The notes below the pieces were generated by a model that saw only the letters and a list, made by a program, of their open reading frames with translations, was not told where the DNA came from and ran no database searches. From Crotophaga sulcirostris (Eukaryota; Chordata; Aves; Cuculiformes; Crotophagidae): DNA of 64,000 nucleotides. Shown here one piece after another: positions 1-10,619 of this stretch. The position numbers and the translations under genes were made by a program. The first letter of the stretch is position 1. Every line of letters starts with the position of its first letter. The stretch is from NCBI GenBank assembly GCA_013397455.1, contig VYZB01000135.1:1-64000 (forward strand). The letters run 5' to 3'.

Positions 1-53
1 TTTTTTTGTTTGGTTTGGTTTGCTTGTTTGTTTGGGCTTTGTGTTTTTTTTTA
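1..53. repeat. T-rich low-complexity tract (TTTG-like)
   Basis: The window opens with a run of T broken by single G or GG, in the manner of a degenerate TTTG/TTTGG microsatellite. On the other strand it would read as an A-rich tail, so it may be the edge of a retroelement lying outside the window, but nothing inside the window shows this. Confidence 0.7.
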
Positions 54-146
54 CCAAGCTAACTTTTCTACCTAGCACCCATTTTAACTCACAGTGCTCT
101 AACACTTGTACTTTTACGTTGCTACACGTTGCTAGATGATGGGTTG

Positions 147-226
147 GTGTTAGTGTTGGGTTATAGGTTGGACTCGATGATCTCAGAGGTCCTTTCCAAC
201 CTTGTAATACTGTGATACTGTGATAC
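147..226 (+). mobile_element. CR1 LINE 3' tail, copy 1
   Basis: The stretch carries the avian CR1 3' terminal core (ggttggactcgatgatctca, then a 'ctttccaacctt' block) and ends in two tandem tgtgatac-like octamers. CR1 copies are normally 5'-truncated and end in short octamer repeats rather than poly-A, which is what is seen. The copy lacks any reverse-transcriptase sequence. It is about 96% identical over 72 bases to a second tail at 500-572 in the same orientation. Confidence 0.88.
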
Positions 227-499
227 AAAGTGGCTATTCTGTCATCTATAATAGGAATACCTTGATCATGATGTTGTTATAGTATCTCTTACAAGACTTG
301 TAGTCAAGATTTCTATAGGCACTGTGAAGTGTCCACACGCTGAACGCCAGTGGCTATGTAAAATGCTCACTTTTGAAAGGAAAAAAACTTTCATAAAAGT
401 TGTTGGCACTTTAAGAATAACTCCTGAGATTATTTATTAGTGCCATTTAGACACATAGGGTGTACGTGGAAAAAAATACCCTGGTTCAAGCCTCTTTCA

Positions 500-572
500 G
501 TGTTAGTGTTGGGTTGTAAGTTGGACTCGATGATCTCAGAGATCCTTTCCAACCTTGTAATACTGTGATACT
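500..572 (+). mobile_element. CR1 LINE 3' tail, copy 2
   Basis: This is the same CR1 3' end as at 147-226, differing at three transition-type positions over 72 bases. It has one terminal tgtgatac unit against two in copy 1. The detectable homology begins at the same base (gtgttagtg...) in both copies although the upstream flanks are unrelated. This suggests either an identical 5' truncation or a short element family built on the CR1 tail. Confidence 0.88.
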
Positions 573-2863
573 TTGAAGTCTTAAACATCTCAATTTTACA
601 AGAGGTGACATCAAATGTACTTAATGCTGCAAAGACTTCTGTCTGTGTTTAACTTTATTCGCTGACCGATTGTATCCGCTTCAATGCGATTCCATCTAAT
701 GCGTAGCTTTTCAGGAAACCTCGCCATCTGTCTAGGTCTGCTGCTGTACCACTGACGTCATTAACAGTTTTGTTGTCAACTTTGCTTGTTTAAAATACAG
801 TGTGTATTTATCTGTGTGTATATATAAGTCACTGACATGCTTAGTTCTTTCCAGAATCACGGCTGAAAATCTTACTTCTGGGCATAAAGTAGAAGCCTTT
901 GAATATAAAACTAACTGACTTTTAAGAAAATACCTTCCTTCTTACCATTAAACCCATTATACACTTTAAGGCTGTAAAGCCTTAATTGTCAAGTATGTTT
1001 GTTTCAGGAAGTGTAGTTTTTGTGTTTATATGAAATAGCAGGCATGCATTTCATCAGAGATACCTGCTTCATATTTTAATACAAAGAAATGACTTTTTGA
1101 TGTCAGCATTATTGTAGTAATTGTGACTTTGTATAAATTGTTTTAAGCTTTGTTCACTTTTGCCTTTATCTTTCATTCTCCATTATCCAAACAGTCATCC
1201 TAGGGAAGCATAGGCAATATTTTCCTTAAACTATGCTGTTGCATGTTATGAATGTTGTGAAAAGAACTCTTCTTTCAGTACAGAATTACATCTAGCTGTT
1301 AGTTCAAAGGTAGTCAAGTGAAAGCCAAGGAGCTCAGGTGCATTTTATGTAGGTGGAAAAAGTTGCTTATGATGAAATACTGTAAAACTACTATTTCTCA
1401 GTTTCAGTATAATACAGTTTTCCACTGGTGTTCCTTGTACTGGCACATTGCTACAGATGCAAAATGACTGGTCAGGAGAGCTGAACACTACCTCTCCCCA
1501 GCTCTACCGAAAACCTCTTTGCACAGTGCATTATTAACCTGTACAGTAACACAAAGCTTTCAGATTCAGAGTTCAGCTTTGTGGTTGTATTTTTGTTTTG
1601 ATTTCTGTCACGTGAAAAACTCTAAAAGCTCACAGACTGTCAGAAAATGCTGAACTTGGTAAAAGTGCTATAAATCCATTACCTAGCTGGTAGTCCAGGA
1701 GTGAAACCCTAGCTCTGCTGCAGACAACCACGCGTTTGCTGCTGAGGTCAGTAAGCACCAGGGTTTCTTTTTTTGTGAAACCAACAGCACTCTCTATCCC
1801 TGATAAGTCACTGTATTGATGAAGTGCTTTTAAAGTTTGTCCTCAGACATACAAACGTTTGGATTACTGAATGAAAAATTCTCACAGAAATACTGAGTGT
1901 TACTTTACTGATTTCATATTTTCACTTAAATAAAATTTCTAATATGTAAGATTCCAGTGCTATTAATACAGCTTTACTTCTCTCTCAGGCAGTTCAGCAA
2001 AAGAAAACATCCAAGCAAACAAAACTCCATGATCCCAAAAGAAAGGCCATGCGTGGTAGCTTAGTGGAAAAAGCAGGTAAATAAGTAGTAGATTATGACC
2101 TTCCTGACAAAATTTAGTAGCAAGTGATTGCTTTTTGTCTTGTTCCAAAGGAAGAAATCATACCAAGAAGACAAAAGCACAAATTTTGTGAAAAAAACAA
2201 ACAAAAAATTCACTACTCAAGCTACCATCCATCCCATTTTCACTGTTCTCCCTATATGCATTGACAGTGAGTTAGTTCTGTGTGTCTTTGCATGTGATGT
2301 GTGCCAGTGTTTTCCTAATAAACTGTCAAACCTGCCTATTCATGTATATGTGACAAAAAAAAGCTAAGGAAATAAGGGCTACTACTAAGTCAAGATCAAT
2401 TTTAAATGCTTGTAAAATTGAACATTCATCTCTTAATGGAAAACTTTCGTATTAATTTAGGTTTAGGGGCTTTTCTACGTAAATGTTCTAAGTAAACACA
2501 GGGAAAAAATTGTGTCCCTGTGATAGGCTTGCAAGGGCCAATCAGCCCATGCCAGTCACCTCCCCAGGGAACAATGCTATGCTAAATTTATTTAAATAAC
2601 TGCAAATTTTAGAAACTAAATATGGAAGGATATACAAAGGATCAGGTGCTCAAGATTAGCTTCCAAATGAGAGTTACAGAAAAAATTGCCTGCTTGGGGA
2701 AAAGCAGCGACTATCTCTTCTGTGTCTCATTTATTAATTTGCTGAAAACGTACCTACTAAAACTTCAAAAAATACCCCCCTTAATCAGATTATGTTAGTT
2801 AGGAGATGAGCTATTATGCAGTTTTTCTTTGTAACAACGATTTTTATTTTATACCCCCATGAA
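573..2863. other. Unique noncoding sequence, nothing identified
   Basis: AT-rich single-copy-looking sequence. Stop codons are frequent in all frames, and the only open stretches are about 60 to 80 codons with no recognisable domain. I see no repeat family, RNA gene or promoter that can be supported. Confidence 0.6.
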
Positions 2864-2886
2864 GACATTGATAANGACATTGATAA
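2864..2886. repeat. 11-bp tandem duplication around an ambiguous base
   Basis: The unit gacattgataa occurs twice, at 2864-2874 and 2876-2886, separated by a single N at 2875, the only ambiguous base noticed in the window. The N at the exact junction makes an assembly or base-calling artefact as likely as a real tandem duplication. Confidence 0.75.
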
Positions 2887-3690
2887 AGGAGTGTTGGCAG
2901 AAACAAAGATTATGATATGAGAGATTAAAAAAAAATCCTCAACAAAACCTACATCTGCTGTATTCTATTTCTGCCAGATTAATTAAAAGAATAGTGTTGG
3001 TTTTTAAAAAGAGAGAAAATCTGCATTTTGAGAATCAGTCAGCATAACATATTCTCTGACACTTTTGGAATGATGAATAATAAGAAACTAAGCAAGCTTT
3101 GGACACTGCAGCTGAAAACATGTGCTGATATAATGGAAGAGCCAAAAGAGGAAAAAAGAAAAAAATACTGGCTTTAAATGCTGGAAAGCAGGTCGCTGCT
3201 TCTCATCCACAGCATAACAGTCCTCACAATACACCAATTTTGAAGCAGTGCCTTTTCAATAGCAACACAACTTTCATTTTCACTGCAGGATGCCACAGGC
3301 AAACCAGAGTTTGAAATATGTATGCCAGTCACATGCAAACACACTACAATGTGCTGGAAAGCTGCCGCTTGTTTATGACTTCCCATCTTGTACATGGCAT
3401 GGTCTCAACTATTCAAAGCAGAGCTAATATTTTTTCCATATGTATCAAAATAACTCTGGCCTTTCTATTTATTTGTGCATGTAAGCCCTCTCCCCACCCC
3501 CTCCTTTCCATCGAGGTCTGTGCTGTACAGGTTTGCAAGTAAGAAGGCAACCGGGCAATAGTTTTAGCCTTCCTACTAGTGGTTATTCAAACACTACTTC
3601 TCCCATCACACACCACAGATCGTTCCATTTAGTGAATAAAGAAACGAAAAGAGCAAAGGGAGAAAGGATTTGAAGGTGGCTGGGCTGCTG
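2887..3690. other. Unique noncoding sequence, nothing identified
   Basis: AT-rich sequence with A-tracts and short open frames on both strands that overlap each other (about 3174-3542). None has a recognisable domain. No repeat or RNA gene was recognised. Confidence 0.55.
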
Positions 3691-3692
3691 TG

Positions 3693-3744
3693 ATACACAC
3701 ACTGGGCAATACAGTACACATAGACACACACACACGTGCACACG
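3693..3744. repeat. Interrupted CA microsatellite
   Basis: Short CA runs at 3694-3702 and 3724-3744 are separated by about 20 bases of mixed sequence. The open frame across it on the minus strand, rich in V and C, is explained by translation of the dinucleotide repeat. Confidence 0.8.
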
Positions 3745-3839
3745 GACTCCAGCCAGACCCAGCACGGACCACATCACTTTTAGTAAGGTTTCAGTTCCTT
3801 CATTTTTACTCTGCTGCAGCCGATACCACATCTTCAAAT

Positions 3840-4450
3840 CCTCACTGATCCAATGTCAACTTTACCCCGCGTGTACATCTCAAACAAGAAAATGGTCATA
3901 TTCTGCCATGGGGGAATACTCTGCTGCTGGCTGCTCTTCGCTGCCGCAGTGATTTAAAACAGATGCATGCTTCTCAACAAACCTTCACATTTTTGTAGTA
4001 AAATACGAGACTTGTTTAAAAAGGACCTAAAATTCACTGTCCGTCACATTTATACTTTAACATCTACATGCTGTAGACAGAGACTTCAGTCCATTAATCT
4101 TTCTAGAATGATGCTCTCCTGACAAAGCAGTTTCACTATGAAAAACTACAATTGTTTTCAGTGCAATATTGGTTCCTTAGTGGCCCCGTGGCTAAGAGAA
4201 AACATTTGGCATTAAACCGAGAGTTTATTTAGCTTGCAGAAGGCTGGCAATCCACTTTCAAACCAAAATGATAGCTTGTCAATTAATAATTTAACATTCG
4301 GCACTAATCTAAGGCCTTGCATGCAAAACAGCTGAACAGATTCTCCAGCAATGAGGGCCACGACCTGTGTTCATTTACTCAATTGTCACACTAAAATTCT
4401 CTTGAACAACAGAATATTTAATATTCAAAGAGTGACAACACACAAATGCA
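3840..4450. promoter_or_regulatory. Candidate conserved noncoding element
   Basis: A repeat-free block with few long homopolymers and many AT-rich factor-type motifs, including a TCAATTAATAATTTAA stretch near 4278-4295, a CATGCAAAA motif near 4319 and an AATATTTAATATT palindrome near 4413. It looks like the developmental enhancers that populate vertebrate gene deserts. This is judged from composition and motif density only; conservation was not tested. Confidence 0.28.
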
Positions 4451-4462
4451 TTGCGGACAGGC

Positions 4463-4488
4463 CACCAGCTATTGCACCAGCTATTGCA
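4463..4488. repeat. 12-bp tandem duplication
   Basis: The 12-mer caccagctattg occurs twice head to tail (4463-4474 and 4475-4486) and is followed by the first two bases of a third unit. This perfect duplication in otherwise unique sequence suggests recent replication slippage. Each unit carries an AGCTATTG core. Confidence 0.85.
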
Positions 4489-5040
4489 GTATAGTGTCTT
4501 AGGATTTTGGTACAATCCTATGAATTTCCATGTCTTTCTCATTTATTTTCAAGTTGCTGCTTGTATACACGGCTGATCCTACCTGATCCGCGCCTTAAGT
4601 CACGAACCAACCACCCGCATAACTTTACACACTGGAACAGAAATGAGCAGGGCAATGAGCCGAGCATACATATCCACACACACCAGGGCATCCACAGGAG
4701 TTTGGTGGATGTTTATGGAGTTGAAAGGCTCCATAGTTTGTATTTTATCCCTGGAGTCCCATAAGAAAAGCTTCCCTTTGTATACAACTCATGGGCACCA
4801 GGTTGCCTGTGCCCAAAGAGAAGACATTAAAACATGTTTTCATACAACCAAGGATGAAGACACTTGCAGAGAAAGGTTTTACACACAGTTTCTGAAACAC
4901 AATATTTTGATGTAATGGTGTTCAAGACTTGCGACCAAGGAGGAGGAGCATTTTTCAGGAAGGTTGGGGTAGTTCCTCCTGCCAGTCTGTCGGTAAATGA
5001 CCTGTCAGTTTGATGCAAGTGCTCTCCCTGTGACACTCAA
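4489..5040. other. Unique noncoding sequence, nothing identified
   Basis: Mixed-composition sequence with overlapping short open frames on both strands and no recognised product, repeat or RNA gene. Confidence 0.5.
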
Positions 5041-5043
5041 GCT

Positions 5044-5066
5044 GGGGCTGGGGGGATGGGATGGGG
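5044..5066 (+). other. G-quadruplex motif
   Basis: Four G runs of 4, 6, 3 and 4 bases are separated by two-base loops (CT, AT, AT), which meets the standard G3+ short-loop quadruplex rule. The G-rich character continues to about 5087 with further GGGG and GGG runs. Short loops predict a stable structure in DNA, or in RNA if the plus strand is transcribed. Confidence 0.75.
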
Positions 5067-5196
5067 AGAAAGGAGGGGAGGGAGGAGAAATTGGTCGACA
5101 GAAGTATTTTTAATGACCCCCAGGGATGGGTCACAGTAGCACAGGATGATGTGCAGTACCCAGGGGCAGGACCCCTTCCTCCCCTCCTCCTCCAGG

Positions 5197-5237
5197 CCAT
5201 CCATCCATCCATCCACCCATCCATCTATCCATCCATC
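5197..5237. repeat. (CCAT)n microsatellite
   Basis: About ten CCAT/ATCC units with two substitutions (a CACCC and a CTAT interruption). Translation of the repeat gives the repetitive open frames seen here on both strands: W/M/D/G on the minus strand and H/P/S/I on the plus strand. They are not genes. Confidence 0.9.
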
Positions 5238-5507
5238 AAAATTCTGACCCCCGTCCTTTCCTAAAGGAAGCCCCCAAAAGCACAATTAATAAACAAGGAG
5301 GTAGTGACTGCCTGACTAGGCAGAAGTCGGGTGTTAGTTTTTGTCAGGAGGGTTAAAAAAATAGCTGAAGAAAATCTGGGACTCGATCGAAACAGCCTTT
5401 CCAGGGGCGGACTTGCAGCCAAAGTAGGCTGAGTGTGAAACACGGGCAGGGGAGGTTTACGTGTGCTGAAGCACAATCTCAGCATTATTATTTTTTTAAA
5501 GGCTTCT

Positions 5508-5568
5508 TTTGTCTGTTGGTTTCTTCTTTTTCTCTCTCTCTTTTCTTTCTTTCCTTATTTTTTTTTTG
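5508..5568 (+). repeat. Polypyrimidine low-complexity tract
   Basis: A run of T and C (TTCTTC, TCTCTC, TTTCTTTCC and a final T tract) with very few purines. No AG-flanked exon follows that could make it a splice-acceptor tract with confidence. Confidence 0.7.
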
Positions 5569-5599
5569 ACAACTTCCTGCCTGCTTGTCATTAGAAGGA

Positions 5600-5870
5600 A
5601 GAATGTATTCCTTTCTCTCTATCAGATCTCAGTTAATTAGCCATCGCTGCAGCAGACTCAAGGATTTAAATTCAAAGTGAAACTCATTCTAATCAAAACT
5701 GCAGCAAACTGGGGGTTTTGTTTGACTTTAACCTGAAAGTCAGTTATTGTACCACTGATGTACATACCACATTACCAGCTGAGTGCTTTCAGCATCCCTC
5801 TATCAGTGTGAAATATTTAATCGGCACAAGGATCCAATCAGCACAGCAGAGGGGAATCTAGTGTGTGCAT
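5600..5870. promoter_or_regulatory. Candidate conserved noncoding element
   Basis: A repeat-free block with a TTAATTAG homeodomain-type core at 5633-5640, repeated CTGCAGCA half-motifs, TCAAAGTG and TAATC motifs, and a CAGCTG E-box at 5776-5781. The density of homeodomain and bHLH motifs is typical of developmental enhancers. No conservation data were available, so this is an inference from sequence character. Confidence 0.33.
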
Positions 5871-6104
5871 TAATTTACTTTCAGTTGAAAAGCAGTAAAG
5901 CAGGTCAGAAACATATAACCTTCTTCCTTCCCCGCCTCCTTTCTCCCCTCCCAAACAAATACACAGCACATCAGAAGAGTTTTGGTGGCGGGGGAGGGAA
6001 TGAAAGCCACCCTGTATGAATGCAGACTGGAGAGTCAGACAATAACTGCCAAAGAATGACAAACATTGCTTAGAATACAAGAGGGGAACAACCCTCCCCC
6101 CCAA

Positions 6105-6300
6105 ACATACGCTCGAAAATCCCCTCTCAAATTAATTACATTGGGTAATTGTTTGTTTTTTAATCTTTGACTCTTTTTAAGCTAGAAAGATGGCTGAATG
6201 ATTACCCCTTCTGTGTACGACATTAATTAGGAAGAAAGCAAATGCCAGAAAATAATGAAACAGTCTTTCTATTAAGGTGCAATGGCTTTGGATTTTCTGA
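6105..6300. promoter_or_regulatory. Candidate homeodomain-rich regulatory element
   Basis: Contains AAATTAATTACATTGGGTAA near 6129-6148 and CATTAATTAGG near 6222. Between them are an ATCTTTGA TCF-like motif and a TGAATGATTA motif. Three TAATTA-class sites within about 100 bases is more than expected even in AT-rich DNA, but the block could still be neutral. Confidence 0.3.
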
Positions 6301-8541
6301 CTGACCATGTTCTCCAGGAAAGGCTTCCATTAATATTACTGGTCTTAAAAATCTGTTTCAGAAGCATTCCCAAACTCTTCTACACATCAGCAGTTTTATA
6401 TAATGCAGAAGCATACTGCAGCATACAAAAGCTAAACTTTTTCCACTAGCACATCAACCCCCTATTTCTCAGTTATTCTCTGAAGACAATCCAAGTTCCT
6501 TATCTCCTTGATATCATAACGAGAATAGCAACTTCCATTGTTTTTTCCAAAGGGATCACTTACAATATGAACGTTATGTGAACAAACTTGTACAATCCTG
6601 CAAGCAAAACCATCGTGCAGAAATGCGACAACAAGCAACGATTAAAGTTGCGCCAGAGAACTCCACCCCAGCTCATCAGGCTGATGTGGCCAAAACTCTC
6701 CATATGGCTGCTTTCCAGGACAGGGCAGCAATGAAGAATTAGTGGATTTATGTAAAGAGAGAATTTTCCAAACTGGTAAATACCCTAACAATGGTAACAG
6801 GCAGCTTAGAAAAGCACATATTCACTCAAGTGCAATTAGCCTTTAATTTCTGAAACCATTAAACAGCTTGCTGACTGAAAAAACCAACACATTTTCAACT
6901 GTGTTGCTAACTGGCAATCCGCTCGTCAAAGCTCAGAATTATCTGCTTAGTGACTTGTAAACAGTACTTTTTAACTAACAAGGAGTACGGGCGAAGAGGA
7001 CGATATTTAATGAGAAAAGTCAGATTCATATTATGGAACATTCTGGAAGTGCCTGTGCATCTTGAAGGAGAGAAGGAGGGGGAGCTAGGGTGTTTTTTTT
7101 TAATAACCTCACAAATAATCCCTCCTCCTTTCTCTCTCACAAACCATGTCAATGATCAAGGAAATGAGAACAAGGCGCTTGATTCACAGCTGACTCTCTC
7201 TTCTTGTTACATCAGATCAAGAATGAGCAGTCTAACGGGGGGGCGATTTCTGCAGGGGAAACAAATGTACAAGCTGGCATTTTGTCTCCTACTCCTATTA
7301 ATTAGCCTGCTTTTCTGTCAGAAACAGAGCTCTTAAAACTTGCAACAGAGTTACATGTGTGCCTGCTTGCACATAGGCTGCATACACGCATCCAGAAAAT
7401 TAAATATTATGCATGTGGGATAAACCTTCCCCAAAAACATACAAGGAAAGAGTGGTTGATTTCCTATTTTATTTGATGGATGGATCTCTATTCTTTCCCT
7501 TAATCCCCAGAAAAACTGCATAGTAAACTGCTAATAGTAAGATGCAGGCTGTGCTGCAGCCCTTGTTAATGACAGCCTTTGGATGGGGTGCATTGTGCTC
7601 TGGATCAGGTCTGTAGCGGCGAGAGTGCAGCTCAGTCTACACATGTATGAAATGATTCTTTTAAACCCAAACTTACAACAAAAGAAAACTTTGGCTTGAT
7701 CTCACTTTAAATAAACCAGAAAGCATACAGACACCCTCTTGGCAGGTCAGAGGAGGGTTTAAATGGCTCCCTGCTGTGTAACATGGGCTCTCCCCTAGCC
7801 CCAAAGCCGGAGTCCTACTGGCCATTAGCAGCTCAGAATTTACATCCTTTCGTTGTTGCCAAGTTAAGTTTCCCATGATTTGCTACGTCCCGTGCATTCA
7901 AGACGACTGCATCATCTGGCTTATTTAATGTTAATAAACAAAAACAAGTCTCTGCAAACAAACACACAAAACCCAAAGCCTAGTGTACACCATATAAACA
8001 CTAATGTGCTTCTAATTTAAGTTTTGGAAAAACAAAAGCAGAGTGATTAAAGGCCAGGAGCATGCAGCTCAGCATATGGAGCCACAGTGAGTGCCCTAGA
8101 ACAAGTTGAATGTTTCCATTGTGTGAAAGACTCATTCATTATAGCTACAAGACGTAGTGCAGACATTTGCATTTTTGGAGGGGCATCTTGTCATTTTTAG
8201 ATAAATCATGGGATCCAGACCCTTTCTAAACGACATCAAAGCTCACATTTCTTGATATCCTGCCTCCCTTTGTTTCACTACTCTGCCTCACTATTTTCTT
8301 TCCCTCTGTATGAATGTCATTAAAGTTTGGTCTGGAGACATACTAGGAGGCAAGATGTGAACTCAGGGGCTTCTCATTTTTGCTTCAAAATGTGCTGCTT
8401 CCTATGATCAAGGAAGGCAATAAGAGATGCAACTGCATGCAATCAGAAGAATAAACAATAAATGAAAGTAATTTATTGTATCCTGTTTCAAAGCTGCTGC
8501 CTCCTGATTCACATTCCCTCCCCCTATCTTCCTCCCACTAG
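6301..8541. other. Unique noncoding sequence, possibly regulatory
   Basis: No repeat family is recognised here. The longest open frame is about 128 codons near 6950-7336; it has no domain, and its frame runs through homopolymers. Stretches such as 7400-7650 (AAATTAAATATTATGCATG and a GTTAATGACAG motif) resemble conserved noncoding sequence. No promoter or RNA gene can be named. Confidence 0.45.
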
Positions 8542-8554
8542 CCCCCCCCCCCCC
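8542..8554. repeat. Poly-C tract (13)
   Basis: An uninterrupted run of 13 C at the edge of a pyrimidine-rich stretch. Length variation or sequencing error is likely here. Confidence 0.9.
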
Positions 8555-8559
8555 AACCT

Positions 8560-9570
8560 GATAATCATTTGTTTGATTTCTCCCTCCGTCACTCCATTTT
8601 AAAATCAAATTTGGAAATGCACGTCTTTCTTGGTGTAGCAGAAAGAACTGGTAACACAGTATATTAAGCCAAATCTTTTTTTCTTTTTCTCTTTTTCCAG
8701 ATAACACAGAATCCTCCTGAAATGAACAAGTGTAACTGTGAACAGAAACAGACTTCCCATGGGATCAAACCATCAGTTCCTCAGTATACATATAAAGAAG
8801 AAAGAAGTTAAATGGTTGCTTTTCCCCCAAGGGAAGGCAGAGCTTCAGTTGTGAAGTATTCCCATCAGAAATTCTGGATAAGTTGCAAAGAAAAAAAGAA
8901 AAAATCCCAGCCTCCTCTGCAGACCTCATATAGACATTTCCTCAGCAATTCTACATACGCACTTTCCATCCTGACAGCATGAGCTTTTAGTATTACTGTG
9001 TTACTCTGGAGTGATTACTGTTTTCCAGCAGCAGGCATATTTGCATGGCAGTCATAAAACTGCTCAGAGCAACCTTTCAATTTTCCAGCACTCCAAAGTA
9101 CAGCTTTGGTGAAAGCAAACAAAGCAGAAGGGGAAATACAGAGCCCAAACTGAGTGCCTATGTCTAGGCACCTCAGCCCAAATCCAGGCTCTTCTATCCA
9201 CACAGACAACTGCCAACTGGAACAGGGGCAGCAGCAGCCAGAGGCAAAGTCACCCTGTGCACATGCACCCTCAACCCAGGTGACCCTGCTCATTTTTGCA
9301 AGTGAATGTTAGTACATGAATGAAAATGAGCTCTAGATTTTGTCAAAAAACCTGAAGAGAGTGCCTAATTCAGAGAACAGATGAGGAAGGCAACGTGATG
9401 AACACACTTTTTACAAAACCCATCAGTTATTAGCACATCTTACTAATGAAAAACCCATATGGCTTGACAGCACAGTGGGTATTGCACAGATCCTCTGGCT
9501 GGACCTGTGTCTATTTCTGGTTAAACACATCAGCACTGAAATGTAATCAGAGGTGTCTTCTAAGAGTTAG
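8560..9570. other. Unique noncoding sequence, nothing identified
   Basis: Mixed-composition DNA without a recognised repeat, exon or RNA gene. The short minus-strand open frame near 9015-9293 has several W and C codons but no domain and no splice context. Confidence 0.5.
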
Positions 9571-9574
9571 TTAA

Positions 9575-9650
9575 ATCCTTTTGCTTCAGTTTCCCAACTT
9601 GATAACATGCCTTCCTCACAAAGGTATTGTGAAAATTAACTGGCTAGCAT
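9575..9650 (-). repeat. MIR-like SINE fragment
   Basis: The pattern 'cttcagtttcccaacttgataacatg..cttcctcacaaaggtattgtgaaaattaa' matches what I remember of the complement of the conserved MIR/L2-type region (ctcagtttccccatctgtaaaatggg...cctcacagggttgttgtgaggattaa). Identity is moderate, as expected for a pre-avian insertion. A related fragment of this family may lie at 10440-10610. Confidence 0.55.
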
Positions 9651-9659
9651 CTATTAAAT

Positions 9660-10435
9660 GCTGTTTGTTTGTTATTAAAGGCAACTTAAGTAATATGATC
9701 GCATCTTAATCCAACAGGATTATGGCTGTCGAATCAAAAGCAGTGCATTATCACACTGTTTATCTAATCCTGCCTGTCAATATTTTCTAATGTCTTCCAA
9801 AGGAAGCCATGTGCAGATCAAGACAAGGCTTCACAGCTCCAAGTATTTTTCTGAGTGTATCTGGGCTTGGCCACATATTGAACTAAGCAGAGGGCACAAA
9901 GTTAATTACATGTCTTTTCCTTTCCAAAAATTGCATAAAAAGCAATCTACAAAACCAGAAGTGTTGCAGAGACCAGACCCAGAGATGAAAAACATACAAC
10001 TGGTATCTACATCTCTAAAAAGAGGTGCTACAAGTCTGAAGAAGACAGGCATTCAAGGAAGCTGTAAGGAATGGGAGAGGAGATACACAGGAGGCCAAAT
10101 TTCTCATAACAGCGCTCTTGGAGCTCTGCTTGTCAATAGATAGAAAAGGGTTGAAGTAGCAAACCTCTGAGAGAGTTTCTTCCTGTGTCATAAGATAAAA
10201 CAATTCATAATAAATTACGTAACGAGAATGACGAACAACTATGCAGGTGCTTTGCAGAAGTAAATTAGAAGTACGAGTTGACAATGGACTCCCATCTCAA
10301 GACTTCCTACATTCTAATACACCTTAACATACAGAGCATGACAGTCTCAGCGCCTTTCTCTGTCCCTTCCCAGGATCTCTGAGCACCCCTCTATCATTCA
10401 TATAAACCCCTTTGATCCGATGAAGCCCCTACAGT
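9660..10435. other. Unique noncoding sequence, nothing identified
   Basis: AT-rich sequence with a 117-codon open frame at 9790-10143 that has no recognisable domain, no Kozak-like start context and no splice continuation. I treat it as chance. Confidence 0.5.
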
Positions 10436-10439
10436 GTTA

Positions 10440-10610
10440 GCAGCTCTGAGCACACCTGTGGAAGGAAGCTGCAGGAGCTAAAACTGAGGCCATAGAGAGA
10501 CACCCATATGACACATTAAGTCAAAGCTGGAAACTGAACCTTGACATCTCAAATCCAAAACTTTAGTTATGAAGAGAGCATCCTCACTCCATTCTTCTTC
10601 CGACTGCACC
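10440..10610 (+). repeat. Ancient MIR/L2-type fragment
   Basis: The order of short matches fits the MIR-type core on the plus strand: 'aaaactgaggccatagagagaca' (family: aactgaggcacagagaggtta), then 'gtcaaagctggaaactgaacc' (family: cagagctgggaattgaaccca), then 'agagcatcctcactccattcttc' (family: ctctaaccactagaccatcctcc). Matches are degenerate and interrupted by small gaps. An L3/CR1-related origin is the alternative. Confidence 0.5.
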
Positions 10611-10619
10611 ACTTCATTT

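Noticed and set aside
3583..3837. Cysteine/valine-rich minus-strand open frame
   Set aside because: Explained by the interrupted CA repeat; no signal-peptide or cysteine-spacing pattern that holds up.
4955..5285. Repetitive open frames rich in MDGW (minus) and HPSI (plus)
   Set aside because: They are translations of the CCAT microsatellite and its G-rich neighbour.
6950..7336. 128-codon plus-strand open frame, among the longest in the window
   Set aside because: No recognisable domain, runs through a T homopolymer and pyrimidine tracts, overlaps an open frame on the other strand, and has no splice or promoter context.
9790..10143. 117-codon plus-strand open frame
   Set aside because: Composition typical of translated AT-rich noncoding DNA; no family resemblance; ends without polyadenylation or splice signals.
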